Source: Deltaproteobacteria bacterium
GTDB taxonomy: Bacteria > Myxococcota_A > UBA9160 > UBA4427
Assembly (NCBI GenBank): GCA_016713665.1
Contig: JADJOR010000013.1
Location: forward strand, 1 to 64,000
Length of the DNA: 64,000 nucleotides
Direction: 5' to 3'
Each line of letters opens with the position of its first letter. The stretch's first letter is position 1. Below are positions 36,887 through 45,314 of the stretch, piece by piece. Position numbers and translations under genes: made by a program. The notes beneath the pieces are model-generated. The model was not told where the DNA came from, searched no databases, and saw only the letters and a program-made list of their open reading frames with translations.

Positions 36887-38128
36887 CTAACCCCGAGAAG
36901 CGGAAGCGAGCTCCCACATCGGCAGGTAGACGCCGAGCGCGAGCCCGAGCACGAGGATGCCCACGACCACGATCATGACGGGCTCGATCAGGTCCGAGAT
37001 GTGTTTCAGATCGAAATCCACTTCGCGTTCGTAGTAGGCCGCGACCTCCGCCAGCGTCGACTCGACGGCGCCCGTCTCCTCGCCGACGGCGATCATCTGG
37101 AGCACGAGGGGCGTGAAGAGCCTGCTCGCGTGGGCCGCGCCCGTCAGCGACTCGCCGGACTCGATGTCCGCGCGCATCTCGCCGATCCGCTTCGCGACCC
37201 AGTCGTTGTCGACGGCCCGGGCCGCGATGGCGAGACATTGCGTGACCGGGAGCCCGGCGCGGAGCGTGACGGCGAGCGTCCGGCAGAAGCGGGCCAGCAG
37301 GGCGCGCTCGAGGATGCCGCCGAAGCGCGGCAGGCTGAGCTGCCAGCGGTGCCAGGCCATCCGGCCCTCGGCGGTCCGGACGTAGCTCCGGACCCACCAG
37401 CCGATCCCGAGGCAGACGACGAGCGCGACGTGCCAGTACTCGGAGGAGAGGCGCGAGCTCGTCATCAGGATGCGGGTCGGCAGCGGAAGATCCGATCCGA
37501 AGCTCGCGAAGAGCTTCGAGAAGGGCGGAATCACGAAGACGTTGATCACCCCGATCGCGATCACGATCGCGAAGAGCACCATCGTCGGATACCGCATCGC
37601 GCTCTTGACCCGCTTGCGCGTCTCCTCCTCGAGCGAGAGGTAGCCGTGGAGCCGCTCGAAGGCGTCGTCGAGCTTGCCCGAGGTCTCCCCGATGTGGACC
37701 ACGGCGACGAAGAGGTTCGAGAAGATCCGCGGATGGCGCTGCAGGATGCCGGCCAGCTCGTGGCCGCGCTCGATCTCGTCGGCGATCTCGTGGAGGATCC
37801 GGCCGAACTCCGGATTGCGCATGGTCTCGGCGAGACCGCGCAGGCCCCGGGTGATCGGCACGCCCGCGCGGACGAGGGTCGCCATCTGGCGACAGAACAT
37901 GATGACGTCGGAGAGCGAGATCTTCCGCTCGTTCCACCAGCGCTCGATCCCGGCGAAGAGCTCCGTCTGCGCACCGCCCCCGGCGATCGTGCCCGCCGGC
38001 ACGATCCGGAGCGGGATGATGCCTTTGCCCGCGAGCTCGGTCGCGACGCCGGCGCTCGAGGCCGCCTCCATGCGGCCCTGGATCGCGGCGCCCGCCGGGT
38101 TCCTGCCCGTGTAGTCGAAGATCGCCAT
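36887..38128 (-). CDS. mshG: MshG, pilus inner-membrane platform protein (GspF/PilC family)
   Basis: 413 residues. It has the typical PilC/GspF start (MAIFDYTGRNPAGAAIQGRM) and two T2SSF helical domains (about 80-205 and 285-405), each ending near transmembrane helices. LRAGLPVTQCLAIAARAV and VAVGEETGAVESTLAEVA are family landmarks. The protein sits in the inner membrane and couples the ATPase to pilin extrusion. It starts 25 nt after mshE. Confidence 0.93.
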   Translation of the reverse strand: MAIFDYTGRNPAGAAIQGRMEAASSAGVATELAGKGIIPLRIVPAGTIAGGGAQTELFAGIERWWNERKISLSDVIMFCRQMATLVRAGVPITRGLRGLAETMRNPEFGRILHEIADEIERGHELAGILQRHPRIFSNLFVAVVHIGETSGKLDDAFERLHGYLSLEEETRKRVKSAMRYPTMVLFAIVIAIGVINVFVIPPFSKLFASFGSDLPLPTRILMTSSRLSSEYWHVALVVCLGIGWWVRSYVRTAEGRMAWHRWQLSLPRFGGILERALLARFCRTLAVTLRAGLPVTQCLAIAARAVDNDWVAKRIGEMRADIESGESLTGAAHASRLFTPLVLQMIAVGEETGAVESTLAEVAAYYEREVDFDLKHISDLIEPVMIVVVGILVLGLALGVYLPMWELASASRG

Positions 38129-38153
38129 GGCGTGGCACCCGTTCCCGCCGCCG

Positions 38154-39905
38154 TCAGCCGGCGGGCGCGACCTTCGCCGCGCGCGTCTTCAGGTTGCCGC
38201 CGGTGTCTTCCTGCTCGCCGGCGATGCGGAGGACCTCGTCGAGGCTCGTGATGCCCTTCGAGGCGTATTCGAGGGCGCAGATCGCGAGCGGGCGGAAGCC
38301 GGCCGAGCGCGCCGCCGCCTCGATGTAGGCGTTGGTGTCGCTGCGGCGGAGCGCGTCGGCCATCGCTTCGTCGATCTCGAGCAGCTCGTAGACGCCGGTG
38401 CGGCCGCGGTAGCCGGTGCCGCTGCAGCGGGGACAGCCGCGGGGCTTCAGGAAGTTCAGGAACTCGGCGCTCTCGCCCGCGTTCGCCCGGAGCCACATCT
38501 TCTCCTGGCTCGTGAGGGCGTGGGGCTCGGTGCAGGCGTCGCAGACCCGGCGCACGAGGCGCTGCGCGAGGACGGCCGAGAGGGCGGTCGCGACGAGGAA
38601 GCCCTCGGCGCCCATGTCGAGCAGGCGCGCGGCGCTGCCGGCGGCGCTGTTGGTGTGCAGCGTCGAGAAGACGAGGTGGCCCGTCATGGCGGCGCGCAGG
38701 CCGATCTCCGCCGTCTCCTGATCGCGCATCTCGCCGATCATGACGATGTCGGGATCCTGGCGCAGCGCCGAGCGCAGGACCGACGCGAAGGTCAGCCCGA
38801 TCTTGACGTTGACCTGGACCTGCTGGATGCGGGGCAGGCGGTATTCGACCGGATCCTCGCAGGAGATGATCTTCTTGGTCGGCTCGTTCAGCTCGGAGAG
38901 CGCGCCGTAGAGCGTCGTCGTCTTGCCGCTGCCCGTCGGTCCCGTCACGAGGACGAGGCCGTGGGGCTGATGGATGAAGTGGCGGAAGCGGCGCAGGATG
39001 CGACCGGGCATCCCGATCTTGTCGAGACCGAGCGCGCCCTGGCTCTGGTCGAGGAGCCGCATCACGACCGACTCGCCCCATTGCACCGGCATCGTCGAGA
39101 GCCGGATGTCGATCCCGCGATCGCCGACCCGGATGTTGAAGCGTCCGTCCTGCGGCAGCCGTCGCTCCGAGATGTTGAGCCCCGCCATGAGCTTCAGCCG
39201 CAGCACGAGCGCCGCCGAGATGCGGGCCTCCTTCATGACCTGCTCGTGCAGCATGCCGTCGATCCGCTGGCGGATGCGCAGGCACAGCTCGTCGGGCTCG
39301 ATGTGGATGTCGGAGGTGCCGGAACGCACGGCGTCCTCGAAGATCGACTTCAGCAGGCGGACGACCGCGGCCTCGCTCTCGCCGACGTTCGCGTCGAGCT
39401 GGGAGAGGTCGAAGTCGCTGCCCGAATCGAGCTCTTCGTGGAGCTCCTCGGCGAGGCTGTGGATCTCGCTCGCCCGGGAGTAGGTCCGGTCGATCGCGGC
39501 GAGCAGCTCCGATTCGCGGACGATGGCGGGCTCGACCGTGAGCTTCAGGATCCGCTCGATCTCGTCCATCGCGAAGATGTTGGTCGGGTCCGCCATGCCC
39601 ACGGTCGCGGTCCCGTTCTTGACGTCGAGCACGATCGCGCGGAAGCGGCGGGCGTAGGTCTCGGGCAGCAGCTCGGCCGTCGCCTTGCGGATCTCGTAAC
39701 GGGCGAGATCGACGTGGGGGATCTCGAGCTGTTGCGAGAGGAACTCGTGGAAGCGGTCTTCCGTGACGTAGCCGGCCTCGATCAGCTGGCGCCCGAGCTT
39801 GAGTCCGGTCTTCTTCTGGGTCTCGAGGGCCGTGCGGAGCTGGACCTCGCTGATGACCTTGTTCTCGACCAGCAGCTCGCCGATGCGGATCTTCTTTCGC
39901 GCCAC
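38154..39905 (-). CDS. mshE: MshE, pilus extension ATPase with N-terminal c-di-GMP-binding MshEN domain
   Basis: 583 residues. The N-terminus holds two copies of the MshEN motif: RIGELLVENKVISEVQLRTA continuing to LETQ30, and KLGRQLIEAGYVTEDRFHEF continuing to Q59. This is the known c-di-GMP-binding signature. The GspE ATPase follows: Walker A GPTGSGKTTTLYGAL near 320, DPVEYRLPRIQQVQVN, Walker B region PDIVMIGEMRD, and LVFSTLHTNSA. A tetracysteine zinc site (CDAC and CPRC) is present. It drives pilus assembly from the cytoplasmic face and should respond to c-di-GMP. It lies 4 nt after mshN. Confidence 0.95.
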   Translation of the reverse strand: MARKKIRIGELLVENKVISEVQLRTALETQKKTGLKLGRQLIEAGYVTEDRFHEFLSQQLEIPHVDLARYEIRKATAELLPETYARRFRAIVLDVKNGTATVGMADPTNIFAMDEIERILKLTVEPAIVRESELLAAIDRTYSRASEIHSLAEELHEELDSGSDFDLSQLDANVGESEAAVVRLLKSIFEDAVRSGTSDIHIEPDELCLRIRQRIDGMLHEQVMKEARISAALVLRLKLMAGLNISERRLPQDGRFNIRVGDRGIDIRLSTMPVQWGESVVMRLLDQSQGALGLDKIGMPGRILRRFRHFIHQPHGLVLVTGPTGSGKTTTLYGALSELNEPTKKIISCEDPVEYRLPRIQQVQVNVKIGLTFASVLRSALRQDPDIVMIGEMRDQETAEIGLRAAMTGHLVFSTLHTNSAAGSAARLLDMGAEGFLVATALSAVLAQRLVRRVCDACTEPHALTSQEKMWLRANAGESAEFLNFLKPRGCPRCSGTGYRGRTGVYELLEIDEAMADALRRSDTNAYIEAAARSAGFRPLAICALEYASKGITSLDEVLRIAGEQEDTGGNLKTRAAKVAPAG

Positions 39906-39909
39906 GGCG

Positions 39910-41469
39910 TCAGCCCTCCTCGCCGAGGGCGGCGAGCCGAGCCGTCAGCCAGCGCCTCGCTCCGCCGGGGAGCTCGCCGACGGTCAGCGCGATCCGGTAG
40001 ACGTCGCGGGCCTCGTCGCTTCGGCCCACGGCCTCGAGGGAGATGCCGAGGCCGAGCCAGCCGCGGGACTCCTCGGGGAAGCGGCGCAGGATCTGCTCGT
40101 AGCGGCCGATCGCGGCCTCGTGACGTCCGGCGCGCTGTTCGTAGGCGGCGGCGAGCGCGTGGACGTCGGGGGCCTCGGTCAACGCGAGACCGCTCCCGTC
40201 GAGGAGCGCCACGGCGCCGACGGCGTCGCCGGTCTGCTCGAGCAGGCGGGCCTTCGCGATGAGGAGCGCCTGATCGCGGGGCGCGCGCTCGCGGGCGGAG
40301 TCGATCAGGGCGAGCGCGTCCGGGACCCGGCCCTGCTCGACGAGGACCTCGGACCATTCGGTGATCGGCGTCGGATCGTTCGGGGCGATCGATACGATCT
40401 CGGCGTAGCGCGCATCCGCGTCGTCGAGGCGCCCGGCCTTGCGGGCATGACGGGCCGAGGCCAGCAATCCCTCGCGCTTCACCCGCCGGGCCGCCCGCTC
40501 TTCTCTTTCGCGCTCGCGCTGGGACGGCTCGATGCGCATCGCGGTCGGATCGCCGAGCGAAGGCGAATAGACGTGATCCGCCTCGTCCGCCGGATACGAA
40601 TCGATCAGCGCCTCGACGGACGGGACCGCGTCGTCATCGCTCGGCGCGAGGGCGGCAGGCGGCGCGTCGAGGGATGTCTCGTCCGCTGCCGCCTCGATCA
40701 GCGCGGGGGTTGCCGGGTTCATCTCGGCGCTCTCGGCGCGTGCCGCGCCGACGGGAGCCGGTCCGTCGAGGCGGCGCGGCTCGCTCGGCCGCGACGTCGG
40801 CGTAGTCTGCCGCGCGGTCGGCACGGCCGTCTGCAGATCGACGACGAGGGCCGCACCGTGGTCGAGGTCGAGCCAGCGCGTCTGGGTATGGACCTCGGCG
40901 TCGAGGGCGAGTCGAAGGCGCAGATCCGGGGTCTCGGCGCGCAGCTCGAGGCTTCGGATCGGCGTGTCGAGCAGGTCGATCGGCGCCGTCGGCTCCGTCA
41001 GGGCGGCGTTCGCGAGGAGGAGCTCGAGGCGGCCGTTCGCGGCGTCGTGCTCGAGGGAATGGGCCACACGGCCGTCGGCTACGATGCGCAGCCGCGTCGT
41101 CCCCGGCCGTCGCTCGAGCGAGATCGATTCGATGCGCACCGGCCGCTCGATCGTCGAATCGAGCGCCGTCGCCGCCGCCGGAGCGGAGGCGACCGCGCGC
41201 CGCGCGGCGACGGCCGGCGGTGCCGCGTTCGCGCGAACGTCCTTGCCCGCGTAGGGTCCGGCGATCGAGCCGAGATAGGCGGCTCCACCGACCACGAGAC
41301 CCGCGAACGCGGCGAGGCCGAAGAAGGCCAGGCGAGCGCGGCGCTCTCCGCTCCGAGCCGTCGCGCGCGGGCGCGTCGGGACGAGGTCTTCGAGGCGCGC
41401 CGTGCGCGGTCGGCCATGGAGGCTTCGGCGGCGCTCGGCTTCGATCAGGAGGTCGTTCACGAGGCTCAT
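39910..41469 (-). CDS. mshN: MshN-like TPR protein
   Basis: 519 residues from ATG 41469. It starts MSLVNDLLIEAERRR, the same short motif seen in MshN (SxxNxxLxxLxxR). A transmembrane helix (about 47-65) is followed by a beta-rich AMIN-like region (about 100-215), an Ala/Pro linker, and C-terminal TPR repeats (about 350-515, KAGRLDDADARYAEIVSIAP, RYEQILRRFPEESRGWLGLG). It probably links inner-membrane assembly parts to the secretin. The start overlaps the mshM stop by 4 nt. Confidence 0.82.
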   Translation of the reverse strand: MSLVNDLLIEAERRRSLHGRPRTARLEDLVPTRPRATARSGERRARLAFFGLAAFAGLVVGGAAYLGSIAGPYAGKDVRANAAPPAVAARRAVASAPAAATALDSTIERPVRIESISLERRPGTTRLRIVADGRVAHSLEHDAANGRLELLLANAALTEPTAPIDLLDTPIRSLELRAETPDLRLRLALDAEVHTQTRWLDLDHGAALVVDLQTAVPTARQTTPTSRPSEPRRLDGPAPVGAARAESAEMNPATPALIEAAADETSLDAPPAALAPSDDDAVPSVEALIDSYPADEADHVYSPSLGDPTAMRIEPSQREREREERAARRVKREGLLASARHARKAGRLDDADARYAEIVSIAPNDPTPITEWSEVLVEQGRVPDALALIDSARERAPRDQALLIAKARLLEQTGDAVGAVALLDGSGLALTEAPDVHALAAAYEQRAGRHEAAIGRYEQILRRFPEESRGWLGLGISLEAVGRSDEARDVYRIALTVGELPGGARRWLTARLAALGEEG

Positions 41470-42386
41470 GCGCGCGGCTCCTGCCAGGTCGTGCGCGAAG
41501 CACTCGGGCGGCGGGCGGCGAGGCTGCTCGGCGCGAGGGCGGAGCGGAGCCGGGCGAGGGGCCGGATGCGCCAGCGGCCGAGGCCTTCGCTCGCGGCGAT
41601 CGCCCGGACGACGTGGCGGCGCTCGACGCGAAGCTCGTCCTCCGAGAAGGCCGCCATCAACGACTTGTGACACAACGCATTGATCAGGCGCGGGATGCCG
41701 CCGCTCTCGCGATGGATCGCGGAGAGGGCTGGCGTCGTGAAGAGTCCGGGATCCCGGGCGCCGGACTCGATCAGCCGGCGCTGGACGTAGACGCGACAGG
41801 CGTCGGCCGCGAGCGGCGCGAGTCGCGTCGAGAACGCGATCCGCTGCTCGAGCGGGCGCAGGTCGTAGCGGGCGAGGCGGGCGTCGAGCTCGGGCTGACC
41901 GAGGAGCACGATCTGGACGAGCTTCCCGGCGCTGGTCTCGAGATTCGAGAGCAGGCGCAGGGCCTCGAAGGTCGCCCCCGGCATCGTCTGGGCCTCGTCG
42001 ATGAAGAGCGCCACGCGCTGATCCGAGCGCGCGATGTCGAGCAGGACCTCGCGCAGGCGTTGCTTCAGGACGTGGACCGGCGTGCGCGGGGGCACGACGA
42101 CGCCGAGCTCGTCGGCGACCGTCGCCAGGAACGCGATCGGTCGCAGCGCCGGATCGGGCAGGAAGACGGGGACGAGCCCGTCGCCGAGGCGCGCGAGGGC
42201 GGCGCGACAGAGCGCCGTCTTGCCGGTGCCGACCTCGCCCACGACCTTGATGAAGCCCTCGCCCGAGCGCAGGCCGAAGAGGATCACGTTGAGCGCTTCG
42301 CGGTGCTCCGGAAGATCGACGTAGAGCGACCCGTTCGAGGTCGCTTCGAAGGGAAGACGCGCAAGGCCGAAATGCTCGAGGTACAT
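41466..42386 (-). CDS. mshM: MshM, ExeA/GspA-type AAA+ ATPase
   Basis: 306 residues. The family N-terminus MYLEHFGLARLPFEAT is followed by Walker A VGEVGTGKTALCRA (about 50-63), Walker B VALFIDEAQTM (about 126-136), and sensor-type LLSNLETSAGKLVQIVLLGQ. The C-terminal tail is basic and Ser/Arg-rich. ExeA/GspA-like ATPases help place or assemble the secretin at the peptidoglycan layer. It lies 16 nt after mshL and overlaps mshN. Confidence 0.92.
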   Translation of the reverse strand: MYLEHFGLARLPFEATSNGSLYVDLPEHREALNVILFGLRSGEGFIKVVGEVGTGKTALCRAALARLGDGLVPVFLPDPALRPIAFLATVADELGVVVPPRTPVHVLKQRLREVLLDIARSDQRVALFIDEAQTMPGATFEALRLLSNLETSAGKLVQIVLLGQPELDARLARYDLRPLEQRIAFSTRLAPLAADACRVYVQRRLIESGARDPGLFTTPALSAIHRESGGIPRLINALCHKSLMAAFSEDELRVERRHVVRAIAASEGLGRWRIRPLARLRSALAPSSLAARRPSASRTTWQEPRA

Positions 42387-42402
42387 CGGGTCTCCCGCAG
42401 CT

Positions 42403-44219
42403 TCAGTAATCGTCGCCCGATTGGCCGACGGGCGGCGTCGGGGGCAGCCAGCCCTCGAGGCGGAGCTCTTCGCTGCGCGCCTTGCGCCCCCGGCTCCAGA
42501 CCGAGTCGATGCGCTCCGAGGTCTCGCGCAGGTCGTTCGCCCAGAGCTCGCCGTCGGCCACGATCGGCCGCAGCAGGATCACGAGCTCCGTCCGGCTGTT
42601 CGAGAGCTTCGAGTGGGAGAAGAGCCGGCCGAGCCAGGGGATGCGCGACAGCCACGGGACTCCGTAGCGCGCATCGCGCGAATCGTTCTGGATCAGCCCG
42701 CCGATCACGACGACCTGCCCGCTCTTCGCCCGTACGATGCTGTCCGACTCGCGGATGGTCGAGAACGCGAGCGGCAGCTCCTGCTCCTGGTCGGAGATGG
42801 TGAAGGTCTTCGTCTGGTCCTCGACCTCGGTGACGGCGGGATGGACGTGGAGGATCACGTCGCCGGCGTCGCTGATCTGCGGCGTCACGTCGAGGGCGAT
42901 GCCCGAGAAGAAGGGCGTGAGCGTCACGTTGGGGGTCGAGGTCGTCGCCGTGCCGGTCACGACCGTCGTCGAGACGTTGGTCACGAAGAATTCGTCGCTG
43001 CCGACCTTGATGACCGCCTTTTGATTGTTGACGGTCGAGATGCGCGGATTCGAGAGGGTGCGGACCTTGCCCTGGCTCTCGAGCAGCTCGATGAAGACGC
43101 TGAACTTGTCGGCCTGGATGGCGAGGGAGAAGACGCCGCCGAAGGCACTGCTCGCGGTGCCCGCGAAGAGATCCGAGAGCGGTGGGCCGATGTCGGGCTC
43201 GCCGCCGCGGCTGTCGGAGTACCCCGAATCGTGGACGCTGCCGCCGCCGGTCTGGCCGATGACGCCGTCGGTCCCGTCGACGCTCGAGAGCTTCGCCCAG
43301 TTGATGCCCGACTGGAATCCGTCGTTGAGCGTCACCTCGAGGATCTTCGCCTCGAGGATCACGACGCGATTGAGCGAGAGCTCGGCCGAACGCAGATAGG
43401 CGGCGACGCGATCGAGCTCGTCGGGGAACGCACGGACGACGAGCAGTCCGGCGTGGGGGCTCGTCACGACCTCGCGGCCGCCGGCCTCGCCGACGATCGC
43501 CGTCACGCTGGTCACGATCTCGTTCCAGAGGTCCGAGTCGCTCTGGGTCTGGACGCGGCTCCCGGTCATCGAGCCGCGAGCGTTCCCGCCCATCACGGTC
43601 GGACCGTTCGTCCCGTTTCCGAACCCGTTGCCTCCGGCGTTGCCGCCGTTGTTGAAGTTGCCCGAGCCCGACCCGCCGTTGTTGGCCTGGTCGGAGATCT
43701 GCCCCGAGCTGACGCGGGTATCGGAGGTCCCGATGCGGCGCAGGTTCAGGTAGTCGAGCTGGAACACGCGGGAGCGCAGGCCGGCGGGCAGGACGAGGAA
43801 GCCGGTGCGCGTTCGCTCGTAGCCGTAGCCGTAGGCCTGTTGGACGGTGTCGAGGACCTCCTCGACCGTGACGTCGCGCAGCGACAGGGAGATCTCGCCG
43901 TCGACGCCGGGGGCGAGGGTGATGGACTGGTCGGTGCCCTCGACGAGGCTCATGAAGAACGGGCGGGCCGGCGCGCGATCGACGGTCACGTCGAAGCGCG
44001 GCTCCTCGCTGCGAAGCGGCGCCGCCTCGTCGGTCGCGCGATCGGGCAGCAACGCCTCCTCGATCTCGGGCGGGAGGCTCGGCGTCGTCGTCGCGGCGGC
44101 CCCGCCTTCGCGCTCGCGGTCCGCGACCCCGGGCTTCGCCCGCGAAGCGCAGCCGGCGGGCGCGAGGCCGAGGCCAGGACGAGGCCGAGGGCGACCAGCC
44201 GTCTCAGGTTCGAATTCAT
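42403..44219 (-). CDS. mshL: MshL, pilus outer-membrane secretin (probable frameshift in signal peptide)
   Basis: About 605 residues. A short secretin/TonB N-terminal region (SLSLRDVTVEEVLDTVQQAY) is followed by N1-type repeats, a Gly/Asn-rich linker (GSGSGNFNNGGNAGGNG) and the secretin core: TLSNPRISTVNNQKAVIKVG, GIALDVTPQISDAGDVILHV, and KSGQVVVIGGLIQND. The multimer forms the outer-membrane pore for the pilus. The lipoprotein signal (MNSNLRRLVALGLVLAS, ATG 44219) is in a different frame from the body. The body frame begins GLAPAGCASRAK near 44165, so one inserted or two missing bases between about 44163 and 44185 break the gene. Confidence 0.88.
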
Positions 44220-44650
44220 CGCATGGCTCCTCGAAGGGCGTCGGGCTCCGCGGCGCCCGTTCGGTCGGGGCGCCGGGAAGCGGAAGGCAGGCCCGTCTGG
44301 CGGGCGTTCTTGAAGGCGGGGGCGACGAGCTCGAGCTCGACGATCTCCCCGTCGCGGCGCAGCCGGACGCGATCGACCTCGATCGCGAGGACCTCGGCCC
44401 CCGCGATGCGGTCGGCGGTCTGGACGCGCCGGCCATTGATGACGGCGAAGCGCCGATCTTCGGCATGGAAGATCGCGCGCAGCTCGAGCTTCTCGTTCGT
44501 GTCCTGCGCGGCGGGCGCGGCGATCAGGCTCGCCGCCGGCGGCCGGGTCGGATCGGGCAGTGACTCCGCCGCGTGACCGAGCAGTGCCCCGAAGAGCAGC
44601 AACGCTCCGCTCGCGATCGTCCCGCCGATCATGGGACTGGTTCTAGACAC
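44216..44650 (-). CDS. mshK: MshK-like pilus assembly protein
   Basis: 144 residues. A signal sequence (GGTIASGALLLFGALLGHA) precedes LPDPTRPP, a motif shared by MshK and similar PilP/GspC-like proteins. A small beta domain follows (ELRAIFHAEDRRFAVINGRR, VLAIEVDRVRLRRDGEIVEL). It is likely periplasmic, contacting the secretin. Its stop overlaps the mshL start by 4 nt and its start overlaps mshJ by 8 nt. Confidence 0.82.
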   Translation of the reverse strand: MSRTSPMIGGTIASGALLLFGALLGHAAESLPDPTRPPAASLIAAPAAQDTNEKLELRAIFHAEDRRFAVINGRRVQTADRIAGAEVLAIEVDRVRLRRDGEIVELELVAPAFKNARQTGLPSASRRPDRTGAAEPDALRGAMR

Positions 44651-45314
44651 CGACCCACTCCTCCTTCTCGGAGAGCGTGTGGAGCTCGATCGTGACCCGA
44701 GCCTCGGGGTAGCTCTCGACGCGGTAGTCGAGGCGGTCCCAGAGCAGCTGCCAGTCCGAGCCCTCGATCCGGCGCAGGTAGTCGAGGGTCGACGCGAAGT
44801 CGCCCTGGATCTCGAGGGTGAGGCCGTGCTGATAGAGGGTGCTCGTCCCGCGCGTCTCTTCCGGGCCGAGGCGCCGGGGCGGCGCGCTCGTCAACCGGAC
44901 GAGCTCGAGGCGGTCGTCGTGGGCGAGGAGCTCTTCGAGGATCGCGACGGCGGACTCCGGGGGGACGAGGCGCGAGACGGCCGTGCGAATGCCCTCGTCG
45001 ATCTCGGCGATCTGGTGCTCGAGCTGACGGAGTTCGTCGCGGCGGTGTCGCTCGGCTTCGTCGAGGATCGGATTGCGGATCGCCTCGAGGCGGGCCTCGA
45101 GGGTCTCGAGCGCTTCACGCCGCGCGGTCGTCTCGCCGGCGATCCGATGTCGCTCGGCCTCGAGCGGACGCAGCAGGAGGCCGTCGAGGGCGAATACCGC
45201 GACCGCGAGGATCATCGCCGAGAGGAAGATCCGCTCGCGCGGCGTCCGCGCGCGAAAACGCGCGTCGAGGGCCTCGAACGCGGGTCGGAGCTGCGCGAAG
45301 AGCGGGCTCGTCAT
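44643..45314 (-). CDS. mshJ: MshJ-like pilus assembly protein (PilO-type)
   Basis: 223 residues. One transmembrane helix (about 29-48, RIFLSAMILAVAVFALDGLL), a long coiled coil (about 50-110) and a ferredoxin-like C-terminal domain (LTLEIQGDFASTLDYLRRIE) match PilO/MshJ. It would sit in the inner membrane as part of the alignment complex with MshI and MshK. It overlaps mshI by 4 nt. Confidence 0.85.
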   Translation of the reverse strand: MTSPLFAQLRPAFEALDARFRARTPRERIFLSAMILAVAVFALDGLLLRPLEAERHRIAGETTARREALETLEARLEAIRNPILDEAERHRRDELRQLEHQIAEIDEGIRTAVSRLVPPESAVAILEELLAHDDRLELVRLTSAPPRRLGPEETRGTSTLYQHGLTLEIQGDFASTLDYLRRIEGSDWQLLWDRLDYRVESYPEARVTIELHTLSEKEEWVGV

